A DNA stretch of 64,000 nucleotides from Dromiciops gliroides (Eukaryota; Chordata; Mammalia; Microbiotheria; Microbiotheriidae), in contig NC_057861.1 in NCBI RefSeq assembly GCF_019393635.1, positions 168,246,303 through 168,310,302 of the forward strand, given 5' to 3'. The notes below the pieces were generated by a model, which saw only the letters and a list, made by a program, of their open reading frames with translations, ran no database searches and was not told the DNA's origin. Each line of letters opens with the position of its first letter. Position 1 is the stretch's first letter. The position numbers and the translations under genes were made by a program. This document shows positions 22,634 to 34,094 of the stretch, piece after piece.

Positions 22634-22896
22634 GGCAGCTAGGTGGTGCTGTGGATAGAGTCCAGAGCCTGGAGTCAGGAGTCATGAAGACTCCTCTTCC
22701 TGAATTCAAATCTAGCCTCAGACACTTACTAGCTGTGTGACCATGGCCAAGTTACTTAACCCTGTTTGCCTCAGTTTCCTCACCTGTAAAATAAGCTGGA
22801 GAAGGAACTGGCAAACCACTCCAGTATCTTTGCCAAGAAAACTCCAAATGGAGTCATGAAGAGTCAGATGCGATTGAAATGACTGAATGTCAACCA
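22634..22896 (+). mobile_element. SINE-B copy
   Basis: Complete copy: GGCAGCTAGGTGGTGCTGTG, ACTGGCAAACCACTCCAGTA, TGAAGAGTCAGATGCGATTG and the AATGTCAACC end, inserted in L2-like sequence. Confidence 0.93.
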
Positions 22897-24283
22897 CACA
22901 TAAATGCTATGAACAGAGCCAGTGGAAGGTTATCTCAGAGAAGAGACATTTCAAAATGAGGGTGGGGTGGTGCCACTGAAAAAGGCCTTTTGAAAAAAGT
23001 AGGACTTATGCTAAGTCTTTACTCAGGATGAAGCAGGGTTAAAACCCAGATCTCCTCATCCTTAAGTTCAACATCCCCTCCATCCCCACCATACCAAACT
23101 ACATCTCAAATTGTCTATGGCAGAGGGAGACAGACTATGGTTCAGCATCCTTCTCTCACCCTGCCTCCCAACCTCCATAGTGCTGCCAGTATTTAGCCCT
23201 GTCTTCTATTTCCTTCACCCCACCCATACCAAAAAATCTTGTGAATAAATGGGTTTGGGTAGCAAGGGCTAAGATCAAGGAATCCTATTTAATTGTTTAA
23301 GGGACCCTCTATTCCTGTACTATAAGCATTAGAGCTCTGGGGCAGAGGGAGAGGGAAAAAGATACTGGGCAAGGCTGAAATCAAGGACATGGCTAAGGAA
23401 GGTGGCCATTAGCATCTAAATTGAGAAAACTCTAATTTTTTAACCATGAAACAAAAACAAGGGGGTATTTGCTGAAGACCTGAGTGAAATTTTCCAGTTT
23501 TTTTTGAAAGAGAAAATTGGCAGTGCTAATTAGAGACAGTCCACAGTGGTCCCCTTCAAGTCAGAGTCACTGTGCTGTTGATTTATACTCTTTGCCTGGT
23601 GAAGAAGCTGCCTAGATAGGGACATTCCCTCGGATTTAGGTATTTTGCTCTCTATTTACTTCTGGCTCCCCCACCCTTCCCTCTGGGAAGGATGAGTCAT
23701 TGAGTTGAGGTGTCAATATCCTGGATCAAGAATGGGGATGATTTCCCCCCCCTTTTCCTTGAACCTATAACTGTGGCTCCTAGAAGGGCTCATTTCAGTC
23801 TTATCCTTGAGGCAAGATCCACCAAGAGTAGTGAAAGGAACTTCATTTGTCTTATTGTCTCAAGATGTCCTCAATAAAAGAGAAGGGAGGGATAGGAATG
23901 AGGGAGATATTAGAGACCTAAAAGTTTACATTGTAATGTGGGAGAAGGTAGTGCTTCACAGGAATAGGAGGAGATGAAAGAGGACTCAGCCTGAGTATCT
24001 ACAATTTTCCCAAAGGGGCAGGTTCAGTTTGGAAACTTTCACTACCACAGAAGGTTATATGAAAGAGGAGGATGGCATTTGCAAGGGTTAAGAAGTTGCA
24101 GGGCTACCATGGCATCTAGTTGATCTCTTTCCCACTCCCCACCTTCAGGGAAGAAATTAGACAAGATAAATGATATTCACCTGAACAAGGGCATGGCAGA
24201 AAGCGGAGCTGAAAAACTGACAGTGAATAAGCTAGGAAGCAGTACCTGAAGAAGGAAGAGGTAACACCCAGGAGAAGAATATC
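22897..24283. other. L2 remnant then single-copy stretch
   Basis: 22897-23030 continues the L2-like relic (TTATCTCAGAGAAGAGACAT). 23030-24283 has no recognised repeat and is less AT-rich than its surroundings. No gene recognised. Confidence 0.45.
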
Positions 24284-24598
24284 ACAGGATCATAGATCCT
24301 GAGCTGTAAGGCCATCTAGTCCAACTCTCTCCTTTTATAGATGAGGAAACTGAGTTTTAGGGAAGTTAAATGACTTGTCCAAGGTAACAAAGGTAATAAG
24401 TATCAGAGGTAGGATGTGGGTTTTGCTTCTGTGTTGGAGGCAATGGAGTTAAGTGACTTGCCCAGGGTTACACAGTAAGTGTCTGAGGTCAGATTTGAAT
24501 TCAGGTCTTCTTGACTCCAGGGCCAGTGCTCTATCCATTGTACCACCTAGGATTTGAATCCAGATCCTCTGAGTAGAGCCAGTCTCTTTCTACTGTGT
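24284..24598 (-). mobile_element. THER1/MIR3-like CORE-SINE, split
   Basis: GGATCATAGATCC, CCATCTAGTCCAACTCTCTC, AGATGAGGAAACTGAG and the far part GGATTTGAATCCAGATCCTC, separated by a SINE-A at 24416-24547. Confidence 0.8.
24416..24547 (-). mobile_element. SINE-A copy
   Basis: Reverse SINE nested in the THER1-like element, flanked by TAGGAT on both sides (24410-24415 and 24548-24553). Confidence 0.88.
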
Positions 24599-25329
24599 CA
24601 TAATGGAGGGCTCTGAATCTTATTGGGGAAAACAGTGAAGGAGTAAATTGGAGAAATCTAGGAACTCATTCTCTCCTGGTCTGAGAACACACATAGATTA
24701 TCAAGTTATGGATAGATGGGAACAATGGGGGAGGAGAGGGGAGGAGAAAAGGGAAGAAACAGAAAGAGGAGTGGGAAAGAGAAAGGATTTGATTGTAATC
24801 TTTTATCATTCTATCTTTCCTCCTACTTTGTCCCCCAAGATTCTGTCCTGAGACCTCTTTTCTTCTCTGTATACTATCTCAGTTGGTGATCTCATCAACT
24901 CCCATGAATTTATTTTTAATCTCTATAATAGCAACTCTCAGATCAATATATTTGGCCCTGATCTCTCCTCTGAGTTCCAGTCCCATATCACAACTCCTTT
25001 TGTATACCTCAGACAGGATATCTAGTAGGTAGCTCAAACTCAATATGTATGAAGGAGAATTCATTACTTTCTCCCAAAATGTTAATATTTACACATCTTT
25101 GGGACTAACAGGCATATTCAAGGATTTCTTTTGTTTTTCTCCCTTTTAATACAATTTTCTTCTGTATCATTGGGAACTGTATATTAGCAAGCAAGGAATC
25201 AGTCTCATGATCCTGGGGAGCATCATACATATATTTCCCCACATTTCCTGAAAAGGGGGCATCAGAGAATCAAGAGAATGGAGAAAATCCTTCCAAGTGA
25301 ACTTGGACTCTTCATGTCCTGAGAGGTAG
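24599..25329. other. Single-copy stretch
   Basis: Contains an LINE-like pyrimidine-rich tract (24800-25070) but nothing that can be assigned firmly. No gene recognised. Confidence 0.4.
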
Positions 25330-25514
25330 GTGATATATGTGTAGTACAAGTGAGAAAGGGCACAGACTTTGGATTCTGGTGGGTTCAAATCCTACCTTTA
25401 ACATTTATTACCTGTGGGGTCTTGGGCAAGTCAGAATCTCCCTGGGATTCATTTTTTCTCATCTGTACAGTGAATAGGTTGGACTAAATAACCTTTAAGA
25501 ACCTTTCCAGCTCT
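25330..25514 (+). mobile_element. MIR-like CORE-SINE, split by L1
   Basis: TTCTGGTGGGTTCAAATCCT, GTCTTGGGCAAGTCAG, GGTTGGACTAAATAACC; its tail CCTTTCCAGCTCTTGATG continues at 25891. Confidence 0.8.
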
Positions 25515-25890
25515 CTCTTTTTTTTAAATAAATATTTTTATTTGAAATTTCGAGTTCCAAATTCTATCTCCCTCCCTCTCTTTCTCCCTCCCCTCACTCC
25601 TTTCTGAAGCAGTAAGTAATCAGATATAGGTTATACATGTGCAATTATGTATAATATTACTATATTAGTCATTTTGTATAAGAAGACCCCAATAAAGGAA
25701 AAAAAACGAAAGTAAAAAATAGCATTCTTCAGTCTGTGTTCCATCAATATCAGTTCTTTCTCTGGAGGCAGTTATAAAGCTTCATCATTGTATTCCTGAG
25801 AATGGTTAGGTCATTCACAGTTCTTCATCCAACAATATTGCTGTCACTGTGTACTGGTTCTGCTCATTCACTTTACATCAGTTCATATAG
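25515..25890 (-). mobile_element. L1 3' end, truncated insertion
   Basis: T-run, then L1 3' UTR in reverse (CGAGTTCCAAATTCTATC, CCATCAATATCAGTTCTTTC, TGGTTAGGTCATTCACAG). A perfect 13-bp TSD CCTTTCCAGCTCT (25502-25514 and 25891-25903) marks a 5'-truncated L1 inserted in the MIR. Confidence 0.93.
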
Positions 25891-26369
25891 CCTTTCCAGC
25901 TCTTGATGTATTATTCTATAATGTACAAGGGGAGAGGGAGAAGAGAATTTGAGCAATGATTCAATATCAGGAAATGAATAGCTGAGAATGTGTTGATTTG
26001 GATTGTTGCAGTAGAGAATGGGTGAGATTTTTTGTCCAGGGCCTAGTTAAGAGGACGACAAATTTTGGCTTTCCCAGTTTTGGAGTGCCCTGCCCCCTCA
26101 CTATATATCCGGGTAGCAACTGAGCAAAGGCATATCCCTTCAGACCAGCATGAAACCCAGTTTGGTCAAGAATTCGGAAGTATGAGAATAATATGAATCA
26201 AATGGTTCTGTGTGGGATGTCCATTATGATTCCTGAGAGAGTAGAACAGGAAATAGGAGGAATCTGGGCAGAATTTGCTAGAGACCAGTATCATAGAAGA
26301 TGAGTAGATACTATTTTCTGACAAAACTAGCCTGAGAGTTCTCCTGTTATGCAATGTCTCACTATTAGG

Positions 26370-26560
26370 AGTTAGGGAGTCACAAGATCATAGGCAGATC
26401 TGCAAAGAACATCAGTCCCAATCACTCATTGTACAGATGAGGAAACTGAGGCCCAGAGACAGTAAAGGATTTATATAAAGTTACAGTCAGTCAACAAGAC
26501 TTTAGTAAATACTATATTCTAGGCATTGTGCTAATCACTGTGCACACAAATGATAATAAG
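26370..26560 (-). mobile_element. THER1/L2-like relics
   Basis: CACAAGATCATAGGCAG, ACAGATGAGGAAACTGAGGC, then TATTCTAGGCATTGTGCTAA (antisense L2). Confidence 0.55.
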
Positions 26561-26939
26561 ACTAGACACTTAGAGTGAGTACAAGAAACATGCTGGGGAT
26601 GAAACAGCTTTTGGGAACCTGGATGATTGGAAGGATGGTAGTGCCCTCAATAAAAAAGGGAAGTTTGGAAGAGGCAAGGGAAACTCAGTGTCATTCTAAC
26701 ATCCCAATTTGCACTACTCCCAAACAAACCCAAAGACAGACTCTAGGGGGATACTCATGATTAGTAGGTGTCATCTGGATGAAGATCCTGCAGAGGAGAC
26801 TGAGAAGGAGCAATCAGATCCTAGAGTCAAACCCAGGTCCTCTGAGTTTCAAGTCCAGTATTTCCAACATAGATCGTTTCGCAGATGCAGGACACAACCA
26901 ATGAAAGAAGTTGTTTGCTAATTATGCATATTGTTGCAA
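26561..26939. other. Stretch with possible old LINE pieces
   Basis: ORFs at 26575-26760 and 26709-26921 have no family resemblance. AGACTGAGAAGGAGCAATCAG suggests an L2-type relic. Confidence 0.35.
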
Positions 26940-27032
26940 TGAGGTTTTTTTTTTTTCTTTTGGGGGGAGTGGATGATGGAAAGGAGAGAAAAATATATTT
27001 CTGTTCATTAAATTTTTAAAATAAAAAAAACA
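26940..27032 (+). mobile_element. L1 3' terminus
   Basis: Pyrimidine run, GGGGGGAGTGGATGATGG and ATTAAATTTTTAAAATAAAA with A-tail resemble the marsupial L1 3' end. Confidence 0.5.
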
Positions 27033-27451
27033 GTGGCCTTATCCAGGTCAGGGAGGGGTTATAGTTTGAGGGAGAGAGATCAAGAACCAAAGATGAGAGT
27101 GGTAACAAAATAGAGGTTAAAGCACCAAGATATTGACAAAGCCAAGAGTTTTAAAGAAAATCAAGCCCAAGATGGACCTTCTTGACCAGGCTAGGGGTTG
27201 GGATGGGATGAATGGGTCTAACTTAACTCAGATGCTATCTGACATATGGTGTAACTTGAGAAGCCAGAATTGGTCATCCTCTATATAGGGACTTGGATGA
27301 AAATACTTTCTCAGTTTTTTTTTGCAATGTCCAAGTTAACAGATTTCCAACTTTTCCTTCATTCTCTGGTATAGAGTCATTGATCCACTAGAAATATTAG
27401 AAATGCCAAAGCTAAATTGGGATTAGTGAGTTGGGGATCAAGAGAAGGTCA

Positions 27452-27591
27452 TTTTTGTTTGTCCTCCATTCTCAAAGAGAACCATGACACCAGGGTGATA
27501 TCATGACTTTCACTAAATTGGATTTAAGTAAGGGAGGGCTGTGCAAAGTCACCAACCTCTCTCCTCCAGAGTCATCTGGGTACACTGGCAA

Positions 27592-27650
<59 letters not shown>

Positions 27651-27808
27651 TATATATATCAGGATGACTGGAGATGGCCCAGATGTTTGAGGCAATCACA
27701 GTTAAGTGATTTGCCCAGGGTCTCGCAACTAGTAAGCGTCTGGGGTGAGTTTTGAACTCAGGTCCTCCCAACTTCAGGGCCAGTACTCTCTCCACTGTGC
27801 CACCTAGC
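27452..27808 (-). mobile_element. SINE-C copy with internal (TA)n expansion
   Basis: Reverse: TTTTTGTTTGTCCTCCATTC, TCTCCTCCAGAGTCATCTGG, CAGGATGACTGGAGATGGCC, then the tRNA-like head ending CCACTGTGCCACCTAGC. A (TA)n run at 27593-27656 interrupts it where other copies read AAGATATAGATCAGG. Confidence 0.88.
27593..27656. repeat. (TA)n microsatellite inside SINE-C
   Basis: About 30 TA units; grown from the ATATA of the SINE body. Confidence 0.95.
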
Positions 27809-28074
27809 ATTGGGAGATAAGAGGAGCCTAAAACAACTTGGGTAAAAAAATTTCAGGGTCATTACCGAGGTCCAAGAGCTTGAAATTATCTTAAAGAGTG
27901 ACTGCTTATACATGGTACAGGCTCCAGTGCAGCTTCATTTTAATTGCAGGTTACAATATTTTGGTCATGTTCCCTCTGATACAGAAAGGAATTACATTTA
28001 CCAGAATCAAGACAGGCAATTACTGTCCTTTTTTAAAAATTTGCTTAAGGAATGGTCCTAGGGAATATCAAGAC

Positions 28075-28222
28075 ATTCTGAGTTTGAGGCAATGTAGTGC
28101 AGTGTCAAGAATGCTGGATCATTGCATAAGACCTGGGTTAGAATCTTCACCGATCCTGGCAAATCCTTTGACCTCTCTGGGCCTCAGTCTGTCCATTTCT
28201 GTAAAATGAGAAGTTGGACATG
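28075..28222 (+). mobile_element. MIR-like remnant
   Basis: GGCAATGTAGTGCAGTG, AAGACCTGGGTTAGAATC and TCTCTGGGCCTCAGTCTG in MIR order. Confidence 0.7.
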
Positions 28223-28696
28223 TCAAACTGGATGTCCCATAGACCTTCATCTCAGCATGTTCAAAAAATGAACTTGTTACTATTTCCTCCAAACTGTCCC
28301 CCTCTTCCTAACTTCACTGTTACTGTGGAGAGTACCACCATCCTCCCAGTCACTTAGGCTCACCACCTAGGTCATCTTTGACTCCTTACTCTCTCTCATC
28401 TTCTGTATACAATCTCTTTCCAAGTCTTGTAATTTCTTCTTTTGAAACATATCTCATATATGTCTTCATATCTCCTCTGACATTGCCATGGCCTTACTGT
28501 GGCACCTCAATACCTCATGCCTGGACTATTGCAATATAACCTTCTGGTTGGTCTCCCTACCTCAAGCCTCTCCTCATTCTAGCCCATCCTCTACTCAGCT
28601 GTCAAATTGATTTTCCTAAAGGGCAAGTCTGACCAATTAACTCCAGTGGCTCCCTATCACTTCCAGGATCAAAGACAAAATCATATGTTTGACTTT

Positions 28697-28829
28697 GGGG
28701 GGGGGGGAATGAGGGTTAAGTGACTTGCCCAGGGTCACACAGCTAGTAAGTGTCAAGTGTCTGAGGGTCAGATTGAACTCAGGTCCTCCTGAATCCAGGG
28801 GTGGTGCTTTATCCACTGCACCACCTATC
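28697..28829 (-). mobile_element. SINE-A copy
   Basis: Reverse SINE inserted in L2, with G-run in the tail. TSD TGTTTGACTTT (28686-28696 and 28830-28840). Confidence 0.95.
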
Positions 28830-29109
28830 TGTTTGACTTTTAAAGCCCTTCATAACCTGCCCCCTCTCCCACCATTCCTGCTTTCTTACACCTTATTATC
28901 TTTCATGTATTCTTTCTTTGTTATGTATGCCTCCTTGTTCTTCTTTGTACAAGACACTCCCAACTCCAAGTTGTTTTCCCTGGCTGTTCTGCATGCACGG
29001 AATGTGCTCTCTCCTCATCTCCACCTCTAGCTCCCTTGGCTTCCTTCAAGTCTCAGCTAAAGTTTCACTATCTATAAGAAGCCTTTTCCAATCCCCCCTT
29101 AATGCTAAT

Positions 29110-29362
29110 GTTGTTGTTCATTCTTTTTCAATTATGTATGACCTCTTTGTGACCCTATTTAGGAATTTCTTAGAAAGAACTGGAATGATTTGTCATTTCC
29201 TTTCTCAGCTCATTTTATAGATGAGGAAACTGAAGCAAATAGGGTTCAATGACCTGCCCAGGGTCATACAGCCAGTAAGTTTCTGAGGCCAGATTTGAAC
29301 TGAGGAAGATGAATCTTCCTGACTTCAGACCCCATACTCTATCCACTGTGCCACCTAGCTGC
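29110..29362 (-). mobile_element. SINE-B copy
   Basis: Reverse copy in L2: GTTGTTGTTCATTC, CAATTATGTATGACCTCTTT to CCACCTAGCTGCCC. Flanked by TGCTAATG / TACTAATG. Confidence 0.92.
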
Positions 29363-29570
29363 CCTACTAATGCCTACCCTGTTTGACTATCTCCAATTTT
29401 TTCCTATATAGATCTTGTTTATACATAGCAGTTTACATGTTATTTCCTACATAAGATGATAAGCTCCTTAGAAATAGGGATTGTCTTTTGCCTTTCTTTG
29501 TATTCCCAGTGAGTAGCACAATTCCCAGCACATAATAGGCACTTAATAAATGGTAGTAGATTGACTGACC

Positions 29571-29882
29571 AGATGGCCTCTAAGGCCCCTTCCAGACTCA
29601 AGCATATGCTCTTTTCTGTTTTCCTTTTCCACAAATATTCCACTGAGAACAACCCAGTAACACTTTCAAGCCTCACCCTGCCAAAGACAATGAATTTCAT
29701 TTTATCTACCCATCCCATTTATACTCTAGAGATGGGTGAGTGGATGACTGAGCGATCAGAGTTATTCTCTGTGGCCTTGAGGGCAGAATGAGGACCGTAA
29801 GTGGAAGAAGACACACGGTGACAGATGTCTGATATTAGGAAAGAGAAAAGTTCCTATTAGTTAGGACTTGACCATAGAATAG
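29571..29882. other. Single-copy stretch
   Basis: Two overlapping ORFs (29440-29718 minus, 29561-29791 plus) show no family resemblance. Confidence 0.45.
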
Positions 29883-30128
29883 GTGGACACAGTGGATCGA
29901 GCGCTGGGGCCTGAAAATTCGGAAGATTCATCTACCTGAGTTCAAATCAAGTCTTAGATACTTCTTAGCTGTGTGACCTGGGCAAGTCACTTGACCCTGT
30001 TAGCTTTAGTTTCCTCATCTGTCAAATGAGCTGGAGAAGGAAATGGCAAACCACTCTAGAATCTCTGTCAAGAAAACCCCAATGGGGTCACAAAGAGTTG
30101 GGACACAATTAAAATGACTAAACAGCAA
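29883..30128 (+). mobile_element. SINE-B copy
   Basis: GTGGACACAGTGGATCGAG through GGGGTCACAAAGAGTTGGGA and the AACAGCAA end. 10-bp TSD CATAGAATAG (29873-29882 and 30129-30138). Confidence 0.94.
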
Positions 30129-30309
30129 CATAGAATAGTCTGCTTCAACAAATAGTGAGTTTCCTATCTAACTCCCCTCCCCCCAGACCCAAAATATTCA
30201 AGCAGAGACTGGACAGGATCTTATAGAAGAAATTCCTGCACCAAGTGGGAGGTTGGCTTAGCAGGACACTGTCTAGGCCCTTGGAAAATAGACAAAAAAA
30301 AAAAAAGAA

Positions 30310-31000
30310 AAAGAAAACAGTTCTTTATCCTCAGAGGGCTTGCATTATATGAAGAGAGGATACCCTAAGCACATAAAAAGTTATATAAAGTAATTCCAAG
30401 AAGAGACAATTTGAGGGAGCAGGAAAGGCCTCTTATAAAAGGCAGCTCCTGACATAGGGGCAGAGATGAGGAAGGAACATTCTACAGGTATGGGAAATCA
30501 CTTATATGCTTATTATTTTGGGGGGGGAGGCGGACAATAAGGGTTAAGTTACTTGCCCAGGGTCACACAGCTAGTAAGTGTCAAGTGTCTGAGGCTGGAT
30601 TTGAACTCGGGTCCTCCTGAATCCAGGGCTGGTGCTTTATTCACTGTGCCACCTAGCTGCCCCTGGAAATCACTTATATAAAGGCATATGGTTAGAAGAT
30701 GAAATATCATGCACAAGAAACAATGAACAGGCCAGTAAAATTGAATGGAGAGTTTGTGAAAAGCAATAATATAAAATAAGACTGAGAAGGTAGGTAGAAA
30801 CCAGATTATAGAGATTATATATTATATATTATAGTCAGATTATATTTGCTTTCCATGCAAAATTGAAGTTCTTGTGTTTGACTCTAGAAGTCATGGGGGC
30901 CCACTAAGTATTGTTGTGTATGAAGTGGACAGTGATATCTGTGTTTTAAGCATAATAGTTCAGCAGTTGTATAGAGATAGATTAGAACACGGGAGACTTG
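30310..31000 (-). mobile_element. L2-like LINE, antisense, split
   Basis: AGAGGGCTTGCATTATATGA, AAAGGCCTCTTATAAAAGGC and GAACATTCTACAGGTATGGG match antisense L2. It continues beyond the SINE-A at 30508. Confidence 0.6.
30508..30664 (-). mobile_element. SINE-A copy
   Basis: Reverse SINE with G-run tail. Perfect 15-bp TSD GGAAATCACTTATAT (30493-30507 and 30665-30679). Confidence 0.95.
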
Positions 31001-31079
31001 GAAACAAGAATGCAAATCAGAAAATTATGCCCATCGTCCGGTTGAGACGTAAGGAGGGCCTGAACCAGCACAGCAGCCT

Positions 31080-31480
31080 TGGAATCGAAGACTCTTCAAC
31101 TCTTTGATTCAAATCAATTCATCCATGATGATTCATGGTTAGTACTGGGCTAGCTGGGATTCATAAATTGGCTTCTACAATTCTCATTCCAGCTGTCTTG
31201 TCTGTCTGGTACCACAATATTATTTTCACTAATAAAGTTTTGCCAACCAGGCCAAGAACAAAAGCAATTATCTGTGGGATTTTCTCTTTAAGGTTCCTTT
31301 GCACCACTGCCCCAAGCCTTGGATATCATAGTACCCCTTACTTATTCAACTGCCACAGATTCTGGATTCTGAGGGCCCTGGGCTTCTTTCAAACTTTTGA
31401 TACCTGTACTCAAACAGCCCCTGAATTATGATCTAGCAGTTGGCCAGATACAAATTTAATGTAGCCCTGAGAATTGGACT
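31080..31480 (+). other. Unclassified, possibly an LTR
   Basis: CACAATATTATTTTCACTAATAAAGTTTTGCC gives a polyadenylation-like signal in a 400-bp block unlike its flanks. No TG...CA ends or TSD were found. Confidence 0.3.
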
Positions 31481-31609
31481 CATAACACTCCCTCTTACCT
31501 ACATCCTAAAACCATCCAATGTACTTTTTGCTATGGCTATTACATATTTATTCACTTGGTAGATATCTATTAAAAGTTTGGTCATGATAAAGAATCTTCT
31601 TGCTAGTAT

Positions 31610-31730
31610 TCTGCTATTAAAATGTAAGCTCCTTGACGCAAAGACCATGTCCTATATTTTTTCTTTGCCTCCTCAGAACATGATACATCATAAGGGGCTT
31701 GTTGTGGTTATTTATTGAGCAATAATCCTG
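31610..31730 (+). mobile_element. L2 3' end
   Basis: AAAATGTAAGCTCCTTGACG and CTTTGCCTCCTCAGAACA follow the L2 3' terminus. Confidence 0.55.
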
Positions 31731-31854
31731 ATTACCTTAATACCCATTATCTGTCTCCGTGTTTTGGCTTATACATAAAATATATCATTAGGGTTAGGTT
31801 TAGTGAAATCAATAATTTCTGCATCCTTGGAGTGACTAGTTTGGCTTCTCTAAA

Positions 31855-32060
31855 CTGGCCAAGGGTGAGATAGTGGACAGAGCACTGAATTTGAGTATAG
31901 AGGTTCTGGATTTGATTCCACTAGCAGTGTGGTTTGTCACATGTTTGGTATGATACATCATCTCTCCAAGCCTTAGCTCCCTTATTATAAAATGAAAATA
32001 ATAATACCCATACTAACTTCTTGTGGGGAGAGAATGTGGTAATGGGTAGGAGACTTCTGT
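31855..32060 (+). mobile_element. MIR-like CORE-SINE
   Basis: GTGGACAGAGCACTGAATTT, TCTCTCCAAGCCTTAGCTCC and AAAATGAAAATAATAATACC in order. Confidence 0.7.
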
Positions 32061-33771
32061 AAATCTTTCATTGCCATATACCCACCAGATATTATTATCT
32101 CTTAACATTTGAGACAAATACCCAAGTATGATGAATCCATCCGAATGTATAGAAGCAGTTTTTGTTTTGTTTTGTTTTGTCTTTAATTATTTTTGGATTA
32201 ACACCTTTTTTCTTTACCAACAGAAAGAAACTATCATCATGTCATTGAAGTAGTCAATATTTGTTTGTAAAACAAATCTAATTAGTTATTTTGGAGCATC
32301 CTGAAACTCTCATAAAACACAAAGCGATCAATTCAATATATATATATATATATTTTTTTTTTTCCTACCATCTATTCCCCTTCCTTTTCCCTCTTCCCCC
32401 TCCCCTATGAGACCAAGGGAACTTGCCAAATTCACTGTATGTTTGGAAAACCTGACACTGACTGCAGTACTATTTAGGGGGAAGAAGGGGGAGAAAAACC
32501 TGAATAGGGTTTATGTTTTCTAATGGAAGTCAGATGTAGAATTTGATTGTACATTACTCAAAAAACATACTTCATTTTCTCCATTAGTGATCAAGCAGCC
32601 TCATCCTGCAGTGGGGGTATTCCTGAGATGGATGATACTCCTAAAGATAATGTTTTCATTTATATGTATATATATTATGTGTGTGTATACATAAAAACAT
32701 ACACATATATATGTATATATAGACACACATATACATGTATAAGTATGTATGTATATATGTGTGTGTATAAATATATATGGAATCTGATCATTCTAACTTA
32801 TAGGAGATGGGGAAACAAAAGTTTTGAGCAAAACTCAAACAATTTTGAATAAGAAATCTGCTTTAGATAGACATCCCTGACAAGCTAAATGTTATATTTC
32901 CACTCAGCAGAAAGGTACTGCTGTATGGTCATAAAAAGCTGGCCAAAACCCTGGTAACCTTTGCAGTTAGTCATGTCTTTTTGGTTCATGCCAACATGGA
33001 TCACAGCTCGACTCAAGAGAGCCACTGGAGCAAGATTCAAAGAGTTTAAAGACAGCTAACTCAGAAAAGACTTTTTTTTCTTGTAGTATCATTATGCATA
33101 TTTCTCATAGTTTACCTTTCAATTTACCAACTCAATACAGATGAGCTCAGTTGTTGTTTGGCAAATGAAATACCGAGTGGCGTCAGCACCGTTCCCAAAA
33201 TTCCACTGCAGGCTTAAGAATGAGGAAGCTTTCCATTTTGGGGTGTTTGTTTACGCAAGTAGTGACTTACTTTTCAGAGGTAAAAGTCTGTCTCATTACA
33301 CGTCCACCTCAAAGAAACTAAAATTAGAATTTGTTTGATTAAAGTTTGTGATTCACATTTGAAAAGGACACCTAAAAGAAGAAACTATTTCAATAGCATT
33401 CTAATTATATTTTTAAAGCCATCTCTAGTCACAAAAATGAAGCCTTGGCCTAGACCTAGATATGCACTTTACTTCGAAGGCAGGTATGGCTTTTACTAGT
33501 CATTACACTAGCTCATTTGCCTAGGTCCTTTAAGCACTTAACTTAAAAAAAAAAACTATATTTTGAAGAAGAGTTTAGACTCTTTCTCTCCTGCTTCTCC
33601 CTCCCCCCACTCATACCTTTTGAATGAAAAATAAAAGTACATGATAAAATATTGTGAATCTGGGGGCTTATCTTGATAAACACTATTTTCTAGAACTAGA
33701 AAACAGGTTATGCAAGATCTTGTGGGCTTTTAGGTAATTTTTGTCATATTGATCCCTTAATTATGAATAAT
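32061..33771. other. Single-copy stretch with AT/GT microsatellites
   Basis: Holds (TTTTG)n near 32163, (TA)n at 32336-32353 and a TA/TG tract at 32655-32780. The rest, notably 32790-33770, is repeat-free. No exon was recognised. Confidence 0.5.
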
Positions 33772-33914
33772 AGGGGGCAGCTAGGTGGCGCAGTGGATAG
33801 AGAACTGGCCCTGGAGTCAGGAGGACCTGAATTCATCCAGTGTCAGACACTTCACACGTACTAGCTGTGTGACCTTGGGCAAGTCACTTAAACCCAATTG
33901 CCGCACAAAAAAGG
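33772..33914 (+). mobile_element. SINE-A copy
   Basis: GGGGGCAGCTAGGTGGCGCA, with the head CpG intact, to GCCGCACAAAAAAGG. Low divergence. Confidence 0.94.
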
Positions 33915-34094
33915 AGAGATTATTAATTATGCTATATATTTTTTATTATTTCAAAAGATCGGTCATTTCTTCAATGTAGATGTTCTCTTTATAGAGCCAG
34001 ATCATAATTTCTGTATCCCTCAATAGATTAGTCAGGAAGTAGAGGCTTTGATTTTTTAAAATCATCATTATACATTAAAGTATTATTTGTACAA

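Larger units (their letters stand above)
28225..29570 (+). mobile_element. L2 3' region, about 1 kb, with two SINE insertions
   Basis: Long sense L2: CCTCATGCCTGGACTATTGC, TGGCTCCCTATCACTTCCAG, AAAGCCCTTCATAACCTGC, GATAAGCTCCTTAGAAAT and the end AGCACATAATAGGCACTTAA. Interrupted by SINE-A at 28697 and SINE-B at 29110. Confidence 0.85.
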
